Shown here one piece after another: positions 28,351 to 36,510 of a DNA stretch of 64,000 bases. Each line of letters opens with the position of its first letter. The first letter of the stretch is position 1. The stretch is from Haliscomenobacter sp. (GTDB lineage: Bacteria; Bacteroidota; Bacteroidia; Chitinophagales; Saprospiraceae): assembly GCA_016707205.1 (NCBI GenBank), contig JADJHZ010000015.1:25540-89539 (forward strand), written 5' to 3'. A program made the position numbers and the translations under genes. The notes below the pieces were generated by a model that saw only the letters and a program-made list of their open reading frames with translations, was not told the DNA's origin and searched no databases.

Positions 28351-29739
28351 TCAATGCGCCTGGCTGAGCCATCCTCCGGTAAACCCGGATTTTTTCAAAC
28401 CGGCTATGATGTAAGGATTTTTCTTCATCAGGTTCCATACCAGTTCCGTTTGGTGATTTTCGATCTGGATGATGATCGGGCCTTGGTCGATGCCGATATA
28501 ATCCGGATCGAACCATCCTTTTTCTTTGTCCTTTCCCCAGATATACGTGGGATTGAACGCGTCGCGGAAGCCGTATTGGTCTACCAGATCAGCGTAATAG
28601 GTTTCCCACATGGTCTTCAGGGCGGGGATGCACACTTCCGGCGCAAAGGGAATGGACCCTCCGGCTGCGGTAGGCGCTATGGTCCCATCGTCTACTTCCC
28701 GGATGGAGCAGGCGCCACGGGCAGAATATTCCACAAACTGAACGGTATTGCCGCCGATCTCGCGCTTATCATACGCAGGGCCGTCGCAGGCGGTCAGGCC
28801 CCAGACGTTTTCCCCATACCCTTTGAAGCCTCTCGGGTTAGCGATGCAATAGGCCCGGTTGGCCAGGGTTGCCCGGCGGGAGTTTTCAAAATAGTCGATG
28901 CCTTTGGATTTCATGTACGGGTCCTGAATGCCTCTGAAATCGACGTACATATGGCTATACTGGTGGCCAAACAGGGGGTCGAAATTCACGTGCTCCTGCC
29001 CCCGGTACGTAGCCCATGGGTACGTGTTGCACCATTCCTGCCAGCATTCTGCCGGAATCGGATGGGTCGGAGAGCCGATGGCCATGAGGAGCAACACCAT
29101 CGCTTCGTTGTATCCCTTCCATTGAGCAGGGATAAAGCCTTTTTCCGGGTGCCAGCCCATGGAGAGGGTTTTGGCGCCGTTCAGCGCCCAATCCCATTCT
29201 ACCCGGCGGTACAGGAAATCCGCCGTTTCCCGGATGGCTTTTTCTTCCGGGGTATTTTTGTCAAAATAGCTCATGGCGCTGAGAATGCCCGCCATGAGCA
29301 GCCCGGTATCGATGGTGGAAAGCTCCACTTCTTTGAACCGCAGGGCCTGGTCGAGAGTCAGAAAATGATAAAAGAATCCCTTATATCCGGCTATGCCTTG
29401 CCGATCCGGACCCTGGGGCAGCGCTTTCAGGACGCGCAGGGTATTCAGAACCCGCTCCGAAGCCTGTTTGCGGGTGATATACCCGTTTTCAGCCCCGATC
29501 AAATAAGCGGTAAGCCCAAACCCTGTAGCAGCGATACTGGAAAACGTTCGGGAAGGGTAGCGATCGAGCACCTGAAAATTAGACGAATCCGCCAAATCCC
29601 AGAAGTAGTAAAACGTGCGTTTCTTTAATTCATTCAGGCTAAAAGGAACTTGTCGCCCGGTTGTATTTGGAGTGGCTGTTGGCCCGCAGGAAGCAAAAAC
29701 CAACAGAACCACTAACAGGCTTAGGGTGAACGGTTTCAT
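28351..29739 (-). CDS. GH144 endo-beta-1,2-glucanase-like lipoprotein (glucoamylase-family fold)
   Basis: 462 residues with a lipoprotein signal (LLVVLLVFASC). The (alpha/alpha)6-type glucoamylase-like domain fills the rest. Family marks visible are RTFYYFWDLAD, TGFGLTAYLIGAENGYI, STIDTGLLMAG, KGYNEAMVLLLMAIGSPTHP, WGLTACDGP, DDGTIAPTAAGGSIPFAPE and the Asp/Glu-rich YIGIDQGPIIIQIENH near the C-terminus. Database names for this fold are often glucoamylase family, but characterised members are endo-beta-1,2-glucanases of GH144. It would cut linear beta-1,2-glucan into short sophoro-oligosaccharides at the outer membrane. It lies 28 bases upstream of the GH3 gene. A heptamer array sits 16 bases before the start codon. 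Confidence 0.85.
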   Translation of the reverse strand: MKPFTLSLLVVLLVFASCGPTATPNTTGRQVPFSLNELKKRTFYYFWDLADSSNFQVLDRYPSRTFSSIAATGFGLTAYLIGAENGYITRKQASERVLNTLRVLKALPQGPDRQGIAGYKGFFYHFLTLDQALRFKEVELSTIDTGLLMAGILSAMSYFDKNTPEEKAIRETADFLYRRVEWDWALNGAKTLSMGWHPEKGFIPAQWKGYNEAMVLLLMAIGSPTHPIPAECWQEWCNTYPWATYRGQEHVNFDPLFGHQYSHMYVDFRGIQDPYMKSKGIDYFENSRRATLANRAYCIANPRGFKGYGENVWGLTACDGPAYDKREIGGNTVQFVEYSARGACSIREVDDGTIAPTAAGGSIPFAPEVCIPALKTMWETYYADLVDQYGFRDAFNPTYIWGKDKEKGWFDPDYIGIDQGPIIIQIENHQTELVWNLMKKNPYIIAGLKKSGFTGGWLSQAH

Positions 29740-29755
29740 GGGTTAGGGGGATTTT

Positions 29756-29818
29756 TGCGAGGTACGATTTACGAAGTACGAAGTACGATTTACGATTTAC
29801 GAGGTACGAAGTACGAAG
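29756..29818. repeat. Heptamer array (TACGANN)x9 upstream of GH144 gene
   Basis: Nine 7-base units, the first TGCGAGG and the rest TACGA plus two variable bases. The array ends 16 bases before the GH144 start codon, in the same orientation to its gene as the arrays at 22794 and 59424. Confidence 0.9.
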
Positions 29819-29888
29819 TTCAGAGCAAAGCGATATCCCCCTTTGGAGGGGGTAGGGGGAGGACAAGCAAGGAACCTGCAGAGGAGTT

Positions 29889-29956
29889 CAAGGTTCAAAG
29901 TCCAAGGTTCAAAGTCCAAGGTTCAAAGTCCAAGGTTCAAAGTCCAAGGTTCAAAG
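29889..29956. repeat. 14-base tandem repeat, about five copies
   Basis: CAAGGTTCAAAGTC is repeated four times exactly, with a fifth copy nearly complete. It lies in the 405-base gene-free gap between the GH144 gene and the jelly-roll gene, next to a CCCCCTTTGGAGGGGGTAGG-type block (about 29838-29858). Confidence 0.9.
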
Positions 29957-29982
29957 CGATGTTTTTATTGTTGGTTGTAGTC

Positions 29983-30090
29983 TTTTATTGTTGGTTGTAG
30001 TCTTCAGACTACAACCTATTGCAATCTTCAGATTGCGTGTTTAAGACATTCCATCTGAAGATGTAATAAGTCGTAGTCTAAAGACTACTT
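29983..30090. repeat. Cluster of small hairpins with a TCTTCAGA core
   Basis: At least four short palindromes occur in about 110 bases: GGTTGTAGTCTTCAGACTACAACC-type, GCAATCTTCAGATTGC, CATCTGAAGATG and GTAGTCTAAAGACTAC. Three of the four keep a CTTCAG or CTGAAG core that also occurs in the 60-bp repeats at 22911-23030. No gene is visible here. Confidence 0.8.
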
Positions 30091-30098
30091 CCAACAGG

Positions 30099-30134
30099 AT
30101 TCACCGTTCAACGCAGCTGCGTTGAACGGTGAAT
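30099..30134. repeat. Perfect 36-base palindrome at the 3' end of the jelly-roll gene
   Basis: The left half 30099-30116 is the exact reverse complement of 30117-30134, with CAGCTG at the centre. It lies 10 bases after the stop codon of the minus-strand gene at 30145. It has no loop bases and no T-run, so it is either a cruciform- or hairpin-forming 3' element or a dyad protein site. Confidence 0.85.
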
Positions 30135-30144
30135 GTTGAACCAA

Positions 30145-33036
30145 CTATTGCTTAACGAACCGTGCGTTGGCGCGGAGTACGCCTTGGCGGTCGTAACCAG
30201 CCAGGAGGTACATGCCGCGATCGAAGCCGTTCAGCGGGATGGTAAAGGCCGCCTGACCAGTGTTCACAAACGTCCCTACGCGTTGTCCGACAGCGTTGAA
30301 CAGTTCATACCGGAAGAGGTTGACGCTGTTGTCTACGGTAAGCTCGTCCGTGGCCGGGTTCGGGTAGATGGAAAGCGGCTCTACCTGAAGGTCGCGGGTA
30401 GGCGTAGAGGGGCTGCAGTTGGCGTCGCCGATCGCGATGTCGTCAAAGTAGTAGCGCTTTTCTGTCGCCGGAATATTCTGAAAATCCATAACAATGGTTA
30501 AGGTCGAGTAAATGGTTCCATCCGGGATGGCCCAGGCAGGATTCAAAGCCGGATAGTTCCAGGACAGGGTCTGCCATTCGCCGGGCGTGGTGTAATTTGC
30601 AACAGCATCGCCGATGTTGGGACCGCCGTTCGGGCTTCTTTCCAATTTTAAGATGACTTCTGCTTCGTGGTCCATCCACACCTTCATGGTCAACTTTTTG
30701 TTGGTCCCCATGTGTACCTGGGCAGGGAGTTGGTCGTTGAACATGCCCAGCCAGCGTTGTCCACCGACTTCTTCCACGAATTCCCCAACCTTGTTGCTGG
30801 AATTGAGCGCCGATTTCTTCGGGTTGTCCACGACGATATCATAACGTTTGCCTTCCCGGGCAACGGCGGCAAAGTATTGCCAGGTACCCAGGTTGTCGGC
30901 AGGCGTTTCGAAGGTGCTGATACAACCGGTGTACGGTTCGCGGCGCCATTCGATATCGTCTACATAGTAGGTATCCCCTTCAGGAGATTGATTGCCAGCG
31001 TTGAAGAAGAGCACAAATTTGGTGTTTTTCTTCCCGGCAGCTGCTTTGAAGGAGATCTGGTATTCTACCCATTTACCGACGTCGCCGGCTTTGATCTCGC
31101 CAAAAACTTGTTCCTGGGCGCCTCCCTCCAGTTTGAAGAGCACGGGGCCGGCTTTGGTTGCGTAGATCTTGATCGCAAGCGAGTTGTAGCTGGTCAGGTC
31201 GAATTCCTTGCCCATATCCCAGACGATAGCCGACCATTCCTTGGCGCCCGCCGGATCGACATATTTCAACACCTTGTCGTTTGCGGAGGAGTTGATGCCT
31301 TCCGGGAATGGGTTGCGCACGACCTCGAGGGTCGTCGGATCAGTAGAAAGGAAGTTTTGCGCGTTGCGCTGGCAATCGAAGTCATCGATGACATAAGGAC
31401 TTGGAGTAACCCCTTCGCAAGGATCCACCGTAGCTTGGGTCTGCGTCAGGTTGTCGAAGTACCAGGTAGCCGTGGATTCGAGATCGGGATCGAAGACGAT
31501 TTCCACGCGCTCGAAATCGGTAATGGTCTTCACGTTATCGAAGTTGAAGGAAAGGTCTACCCATTTTCCGGTTTCGGCGATGGGGCGGTTGATTTCCTTG
31601 GCGCCATCCAAGACGCTGATCAGCTTCATCGTCAGGCTCTTAGCCCCTGCGGGCGCCCAAACCTGCAGGTTCATCTGCGGGAAGTCGGCCAGGCTGAAGC
31701 TTAGTGGGAGCAGGGCTTTCAACCCGCCCAATTTGGACGTTCCCTTGGTGTAGGAACCCACCTTGTCGGTGGTGTTCGCGCCGGTTTTATCCGGGTTGTT
31801 GATGCCGCCGTTGAATTTGCCAAATACGGCTTCAGCGCCCAGGGATTCCCAGGTTTGCTTGGGCGTGGGTTCGAAGTCTTCCAGGGTAACAGAACCCGGA
31901 GCTTCCATGCGGATGTCGTCGATGTAGTAGATGGTGTCTACGCCAGGTTGTTTGCCGGCATTGAAGAAGAAGACGAGCTTTTGGTAAGCTTTGCCCGCTT
32001 CGCTGGTGAAATCCACCGAATATTCCACCCATTTTTTGATTTCGGTTACCTGGCGGTCGAGCTCTTTACTGCCGCCGGTGCCTTCCATCTTGAACTTCAG
32101 CGTTCCGGCTACCGGCGCCCAAACCTTGATTTTAATGATAGGCCGGTCGGCAATAGCCAGGTTCGCGTCGTTGTTGTCGATCACGAGGGCGTGCCATTCT
32201 CCGATGCGGTCCGTGTATTCGCCGACCTTTTCGCTGTCGTTCGCCGCCGACTTGTCGGGGTTGGCAACCACGCGCACGTCGTTAAAGCCGGACGCGCCAT
32301 AGGTAGCGTTGCGCTGGCATTCGAAGTCGTCGAGCATGCTGATGTTCTTCTCTACGCCGGAGCACACGCCGGAAGGTTCGATGATCAGGTTGTCGAACAA
32401 GTACGTGCCGCCGCTGGTGTCAACGCCCGGATCAAAGAAGAGAAGGATCTTCTTCAGGTCGGTTACGTCTTTCACTTTGCTGAAGTTGAAGGTATACTCG
32501 ACCCATTGGTTGGCTACAGCGATGTTTTTCGTCTCTTCGATGCGCTTACTGTTGTCGGCGTTTTCCAGTTTCAGAATAAAGGAAGTAGGCCGTTCGGCCT
32601 TTACCATGATCCGGAACTGGTTAAACGTCGTCAGATTGAGCGGCTGGGCGAGTTCGGCCAGGAAGAGGCTGTACCCCGAGCCTTTCTTTTTGGTGTAGGA
32701 ACCCACTTTCCCGCCCGTGTTGATCTTCAGCGTGTCGCCGCCTGCCGGGTTGTCGATCACGGCATAGGTTCCATCGATCGGATTCCAGTTGAGCTTGGCG
32801 CCGCCTTCAAAGTCTTCCAGGACGAGGAATTTGGGTGCGGGTTCGGCGCGCATGTCGTCGAAGTAATAAATGTCGTTAGGCCCAGGATTGACTCCAGCAT
32901 TGAAAAACAAAACAAGCTGATTATACTTTTTGCCGACCTCGCTGGTGAAATCAGCAGTCAGCTCGACCCATTTCATGGTGTCATTTACGTCGACAAAAAT
33001 CTCTTTATTTCCGCTGGTTCCCTGTAGCTTAAACAA
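30145..33036 (-). CDS. Tandem jelly-roll T9SS protein, main C-terminal part (frameshifted gene)
   Basis: The TTG at 33036 is a frame artefact: the first residues continue module 2 of the gene piece at 33029-33820. Residues 1-70 finish module 2. Full modules follow at about 70-225, 238-380, 381-540, 545-700 and 703-868, each with LEDFEG or DDFECQRN, a central VGxYT motif, KxWAP, WVEYxxxF, LLFFDPG or LFFNAG, and YYxDDI near the end. These look like carbohydrate-binding-type beta sandwiches. The last ~75 residues are a T9SS sorting domain (IYPNPATDELTVD, GMYLLAGYD). With its neighbours it is likely a surface glycan-binding protein; no catalytic motif is visible. 963 residues in this piece, ~1225 when joined. 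Confidence 0.85.
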   Translation of the reverse strand: MFKLQGTSGNKEIFVDVNDTMKWVELTADFTSEVGKKYNQLVLFFNAGVNPGPNDIYYFDDMRAEPAPKFLVLEDFEGGAKLNWNPIDGTYAVIDNPAGGDTLKINTGGKVGSYTKKKGSGYSLFLAELAQPLNLTTFNQFRIMVKAERPTSFILKLENADNSKRIEETKNIAVANQWVEYTFNFSKVKDVTDLKKILLFFDPGVDTSGGTYLFDNLIIEPSGVCSGVEKNISMLDDFECQRNATYGASGFNDVRVVANPDKSAANDSEKVGEYTDRIGEWHALVIDNNDANLAIADRPIIKIKVWAPVAGTLKFKMEGTGGSKELDRQVTEIKKWVEYSVDFTSEAGKAYQKLVFFFNAGKQPGVDTIYYIDDIRMEAPGSVTLEDFEPTPKQTWESLGAEAVFGKFNGGINNPDKTGANTTDKVGSYTKGTSKLGGLKALLPLSFSLADFPQMNLQVWAPAGAKSLTMKLISVLDGAKEINRPIAETGKWVDLSFNFDNVKTITDFERVEIVFDPDLESTATWYFDNLTQTQATVDPCEGVTPSPYVIDDFDCQRNAQNFLSTDPTTLEVVRNPFPEGINSSANDKVLKYVDPAGAKEWSAIVWDMGKEFDLTSYNSLAIKIYATKAGPVLFKLEGGAQEQVFGEIKAGDVGKWVEYQISFKAAAGKKNTKFVLFFNAGNQSPEGDTYYVDDIEWRREPYTGCISTFETPADNLGTWQYFAAVAREGKRYDIVVDNPKKSALNSSNKVGEFVEEVGGQRWLGMFNDQLPAQVHMGTNKKLTMKVWMDHEAEVILKLERSPNGGPNIGDAVANYTTPGEWQTLSWNYPALNPAWAIPDGTIYSTLTIVMDFQNIPATEKRYYFDDIAIGDANCSPSTPTRDLQVEPLSIYPNPATDELTVDNSVNLFRYELFNAVGQRVGTFVNTGQAAFTIPLNGFDRGMYLLAGYDRQGVLRANARFVKQ

Positions 33037-33820
33037 TATTTCCCCTTTTTGGCGCCCAGAGTTTCATTTTATAAACGCTAAGCAAATTCAGGGGGAGATC
33101 AAACTGGAAGTCTACCAAGAAGGCATGCCATTCGCCCAGGGTATCCCGGTAACGGCCTACTTTATCGCTGGTATTGATTCCCGATTTGTCGGGGTTATTA
33201 ACCACCGAATAGTCGGTAAGTCCAGGGAATCCATAGGATACGTTGCGTTGGCATTCAAAGTCGTCAAGGATCGTCGGATTAACCGCGATCCCGTCGCACG
33301 CCCCGGAGGGTCCGGCAACGAGGTTGTCGAACAGGTAGATGTCGCTGCTGGCATCCACGCCCGGATCGAAGAACAGCAGGATCTTGTCCAGGTTGGTCTT
33401 GGCTTTTGCCGCGCTGAAGTTGAAGGTGTACTCCACCCAATGGTTGGCCACGGCAATGTTTCTGGTCTGCTCGATGCCAAAACCAGGGCCTTCCAGTTTC
33501 ATGATAAATGCCGTGGCTACCGGCGCTTTCACCATGATCCGGAACTGGTTGTTGACGGACAGGTCGAGCGGAGCGGCCAGTTCGGCTTGGAACAAGCTGT
33601 ACGCAGCGCCTGATTTTTTGGTGTATTGCCCTACTTTGGCGCTGCTGTTGATCTTCAGCGTGTCGCCGCCAGCCGGGTTGTCGACTACCGAGAAAGCGCC
33701 CTCCTTGGCATTCCAGGTAAGTTTTGCTCCTCCCTCAAAGTCTTCCAGGACGACCTGGCTGAAAGCCAGAGCCGGAAGCAGGAAAAGGAGCAGGGATAAA
33801 AGTGAGAAACGATACTTCAT
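33029..33820 (-). CDS. Tandem jelly-roll T9SS protein, N-terminal part (frameshifted gene)
   Basis: 263 residues. The signal peptide MKYRFSLLSLLLFLLPALAFSQ is followed by module 1 (VLEDFEGGAKLTW to YLFDNLVAGPS) and the first half of module 2 (DDFECQRNVSYGF to MKLWAPK). The frame then runs into a stop at 33029-33031. The expected continuation of module 2 (a KGEILFKLQG-like reading) is present in the +1 frame. The shift maps to an A5-G4 run at 33043-33051, so a single-base length error there would join the two pieces. Starts 24 bases downstream of the GH144-like T9SS gene's stop, so they probably share an mRNA. Confidence 0.82.
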   Translation of the reverse strand: MKYRFSLLSLLLFLLPALAFSQVVLEDFEGGAKLTWNAKEGAFSVVDNPAGGDTLKINSSAKVGQYTKKSGAAYSLFQAELAAPLDLSVNNQFRIMVKAPVATAFIMKLEGPGFGIEQTRNIAVANHWVEYTFNFSAAKAKTNLDKILLFFDPGVDASSDIYLFDNLVAGPSGACDGIAVNPTILDDFECQRNVSYGFPGLTDYSVVNNPDKSGINTSDKVGRYRDTLGEWHAFLVDFQFDLPLNLLSVYKMKLWAPKRGNIV

Positions 33821-33844
33821 AGGTTTCGTTTTTGGTTTAGGAAA

Positions 33845-36256
33845 TTATGGTTGAATAAATAAAGCCAAACTGCTGTGCTGGTTCCCGGCCTGGAACCCCA
33901 GGACGTAGAGCCCGGGCGTCAGGCGGGAAAATTCCAGCCGGAGGGCATTTGGCCCGCCGGCAAAACGGGTAAACGGAGTCAGCGTCCGCAGTAGTTTTCC
34001 ATTCAGATCGTACAAAGAAACCTGCACCTGGGCAGGGTCAGGCAATGTAAACTCCAGTTGGGCAAATGAAGCAACCGGGTTGGGACTAACCTTCAGATTG
34101 AAATAACCGGGACTTTTCAATGGCTCGCGCGCGGAGGAAACGGTCGTAAAGCCAATTTTACTCAGCGCATTCTGGATTTCCGGGTTTTTCATAAAGCTGT
34201 TCCACAACAGTCCGGTGCGGTAATTCTCGATCATGCCGATGATCGGTCCCTGGTCGATGGCCAGGTAGGAATCGGCAAACCAGTTTCTGGTCAGATTGAA
34301 GGCATCGTAAAAACCCATGGGTCCCAGTAAGCGGGCGCCTTGTTCCCGGTAAAAATACTTCAGGGCGTCCAGGGATTGCTGGGGCGTATAAGGCATCGAA
34401 CTCAATGCCGCAGTGGGAGAAATCGTCCCGTTGTCGTCAGAGGAAACCGGAGCATGGACCTTGTACCCGTCGGGGTCGTCGCTGGCGGTGAGCCCCCAGT
34501 TCGCCGCGCTGTGACCGGTGTATTTTCCGAGATTCAGCTTGCACCAGGTCCAATTGACCAGGCTCTGGTTTCGGTTATGCTCAAAATAGTTCGCGTAGGC
34601 GTCGGCTTTGCCGCGGGGGTCAAAGCCGAGAAAGGAATAATGGGTAAAAAACAGGGGCCCGCCGTAGCCATTCCCAAGAGGGAGTTTAATGTCGAAATAA
34701 GAGTACCCGTTTTTGATCCCGCCGTTGCTGGCCCATCCGGAGTGCCACAAGCTTTCGGAAATACCATGGGTGGGAGAGGCAATCCCCAGCAGGTAGGCGA
34801 TCATGGTTTCGTTCCATCCCCGCAATTGGTGGTTGATTTCAAAATTATAGGTGGGCGACCAGTGCCAGTACAGTACATTCTGGTTTTGCCGGTACCAGTT
34901 CCAGTCGGCGGCTTCCCAAAGCGCAGTGATCTGGGTTCTCAGAGCCGCCTCCTCGGGCGTTGGGTGGTCAAAATACCCGCGGGCGGTTAAAAGCCCCTGA
35001 AACAGAAATGCGCTTTCGACCAGGTCCCCGCCGTTGTCTTTGGTGAAAAACGGGATAACGGCGCCGGTGGTCCCGTCCATCCAGTGGGGAAAAATGCCTT
35101 TGAAGCGGTTGGCCTTGCCCAGGAAGTCCGCCATTTGCTGCACGCGCTCCCTACCCTGGGTTCGGGTAATCCAGCCCCGTTCGATGCCTACCAGAATGGC
35201 CATGATGCCAAAACCGCTGCCCCCGATCGTCACCAAATTTCCAGAGGTGTTCCGTTCCCGGCTCAACCCCGAAACGGGGTGCGCGAAATCCCAGAAATAC
35301 CGGAAGGTGTAGGATTGAACCATATCGAGGAAATCGTCGTCGCTCATCAGGCGCAGGTTTCCGGTAACGGCGGCCGAGGGTACCGATTCCTGTCCGTTGC
35401 CCGCAGAGGCTTTCAGGAAATAGGAAAAGGTAGTCGAGGTAAAGGCCGGTTGAAAATCGATAAACAGAGAATCGGCGCCAGCGATATTCTTCAGCGGCAG
35501 ATAGGTTTGCCCCCCGTCGGTCGAGCGGTACACCGACCAATAGGGCGGAGTAGAAGCGGGCAGGGTCCATTTTAACTCCGCGTGCCGCTCGAAAAACGAA
35601 GCCCGCAGATTGACCGGCGGGAGCAAATCGCTGGAACTGGCGTTCCCCTTGTAGGTCTTCACTTCATCGATGAGCAGGGTGTGTTCTTCTCCGTCCGCAG
35701 GCCCCTGCCCGAAAATGATGGCTTTGGTCTGAGAAAACTGGATCCCGGTTTGAGCCGCATCCTTGAAAAAGACGCTGAGCGGGATCTTGACCTGGGCCCA
35801 GCCCTGAGCGGGGAGGTCTCCGGTATAATCGGAAAGAGGATATTTTTTGGACTTGGTAGATCCGGGCGCTCCTTCCATGAAAATATAGGGCCAATGGATT
35901 TTTTGCAGGCCATTGGGGGCATAGGCCCAAAACGAAAGGGTGTCGGAGGTGGTGATATTCTGGAAAGGAAACCCGGGGGCGATAACCAGGGCAGACCAAT
36001 CGCCGCCGGAGCGGGAAGTCCACTTGATGCGCAGGCTGTTGTTTCCCTGAAATGCGGTGGCCGAGGTAGGGATCTTGTCGCCGTTGGTTTGTTCGATCGC
36101 ACTCGGCGCCGTTTTAAAGGCCAGGCCGGAATCATAGTAACCGGGGTTGTTGCTGTCGCGGAAGAAAAAAACTTCCTGGCCTGCCAGGGGTAACATCCCC
36201 GTACTGAAAGCCAAAATCGAAAAAATGCAGATAACCTTTTTTGTTCTAAACCTCAT
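33845..36256 (-). CDS. T9SS-exported GH144-like glucanase with N-terminal binding domain
   Basis: 803 residues. After the signal peptide (MRFRTKKVICIFSILAFSTG to LAGQ), residues ~28-205 form a jelly-roll of the kind seen in carbohydrate-binding modules (FQGNNSLRIKW, LSFWAYAP). An FN3-like domain is at ~210-300. The GH144/glucoamylase-like catalytic domain covers ~310-715, with YTFRYFWDFAHP, GSGFGIMAILVGIERGWI, RGWNETMIAYLLGIASPTHG, WGLTASDDP, DNGTISPTAALSSMPYTP and YLAIDQGPIIGMIENYRTG. A T9SS sorting domain ends it (VSPNPVASFAQLEF). It is a paralogue of the lipoprotein GH144 at 28351 and would act on long beta-1,2-glucan outside the cell. First structural gene of the locus after the regulator. 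Confidence 0.86.
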   Translation of the reverse strand: MRFRTKKVICIFSILAFSTGMLPLAGQEVFFFRDSNNPGYYDSGLAFKTAPSAIEQTNGDKIPTSATAFQGNNSLRIKWTSRSGGDWSALVIAPGFPFQNITTSDTLSFWAYAPNGLQKIHWPYIFMEGAPGSTKSKKYPLSDYTGDLPAQGWAQVKIPLSVFFKDAAQTGIQFSQTKAIIFGQGPADGEEHTLLIDEVKTYKGNASSSDLLPPVNLRASFFERHAELKWTLPASTPPYWSVYRSTDGGQTYLPLKNIAGADSLFIDFQPAFTSTTFSYFLKASAGNGQESVPSAAVTGNLRLMSDDDFLDMVQSYTFRYFWDFAHPVSGLSRERNTSGNLVTIGGSGFGIMAILVGIERGWITRTQGRERVQQMADFLGKANRFKGIFPHWMDGTTGAVIPFFTKDNGGDLVESAFLFQGLLTARGYFDHPTPEEAALRTQITALWEAADWNWYRQNQNVLYWHWSPTYNFEINHQLRGWNETMIAYLLGIASPTHGISESLWHSGWASNGGIKNGYSYFDIKLPLGNGYGGPLFFTHYSFLGFDPRGKADAYANYFEHNRNQSLVNWTWCKLNLGKYTGHSAANWGLTASDDPDGYKVHAPVSSDDNGTISPTAALSSMPYTPQQSLDALKYFYREQGARLLGPMGFYDAFNLTRNWFADSYLAIDQGPIIGMIENYRTGLLWNSFMKNPEIQNALSKIGFTTVSSAREPLKSPGYFNLKVSPNPVASFAQLEFTLPDPAQVQVSLYDLNGKLLRTLTPFTRFAGGPNALRLEFSRLTPGLYVLGFQAGNQHSSLALFIQP

Positions 36257-36510
36257 CCTAAACAGTTGCTTTCTGCCTCATCGTGCAGAAAAAAAGATAA
36301 TTGATCCTTGGGATTAACGCCACCTAACCTATGGGCGGAATTCAGAATAACTTTAACGGCAATAAACGGCAGACAGAATTTTTTCCGGTAAAACCGGTTT
36401 AATGACCTTACAATGTTAAGTTGTAGAAGTTGAAAAAAACAATAACCGACCTCACCATGACTACGCCATAAAGAAAAATCACCGGAATGAGGTCTTTGTC
36501 AGGTAGAATC

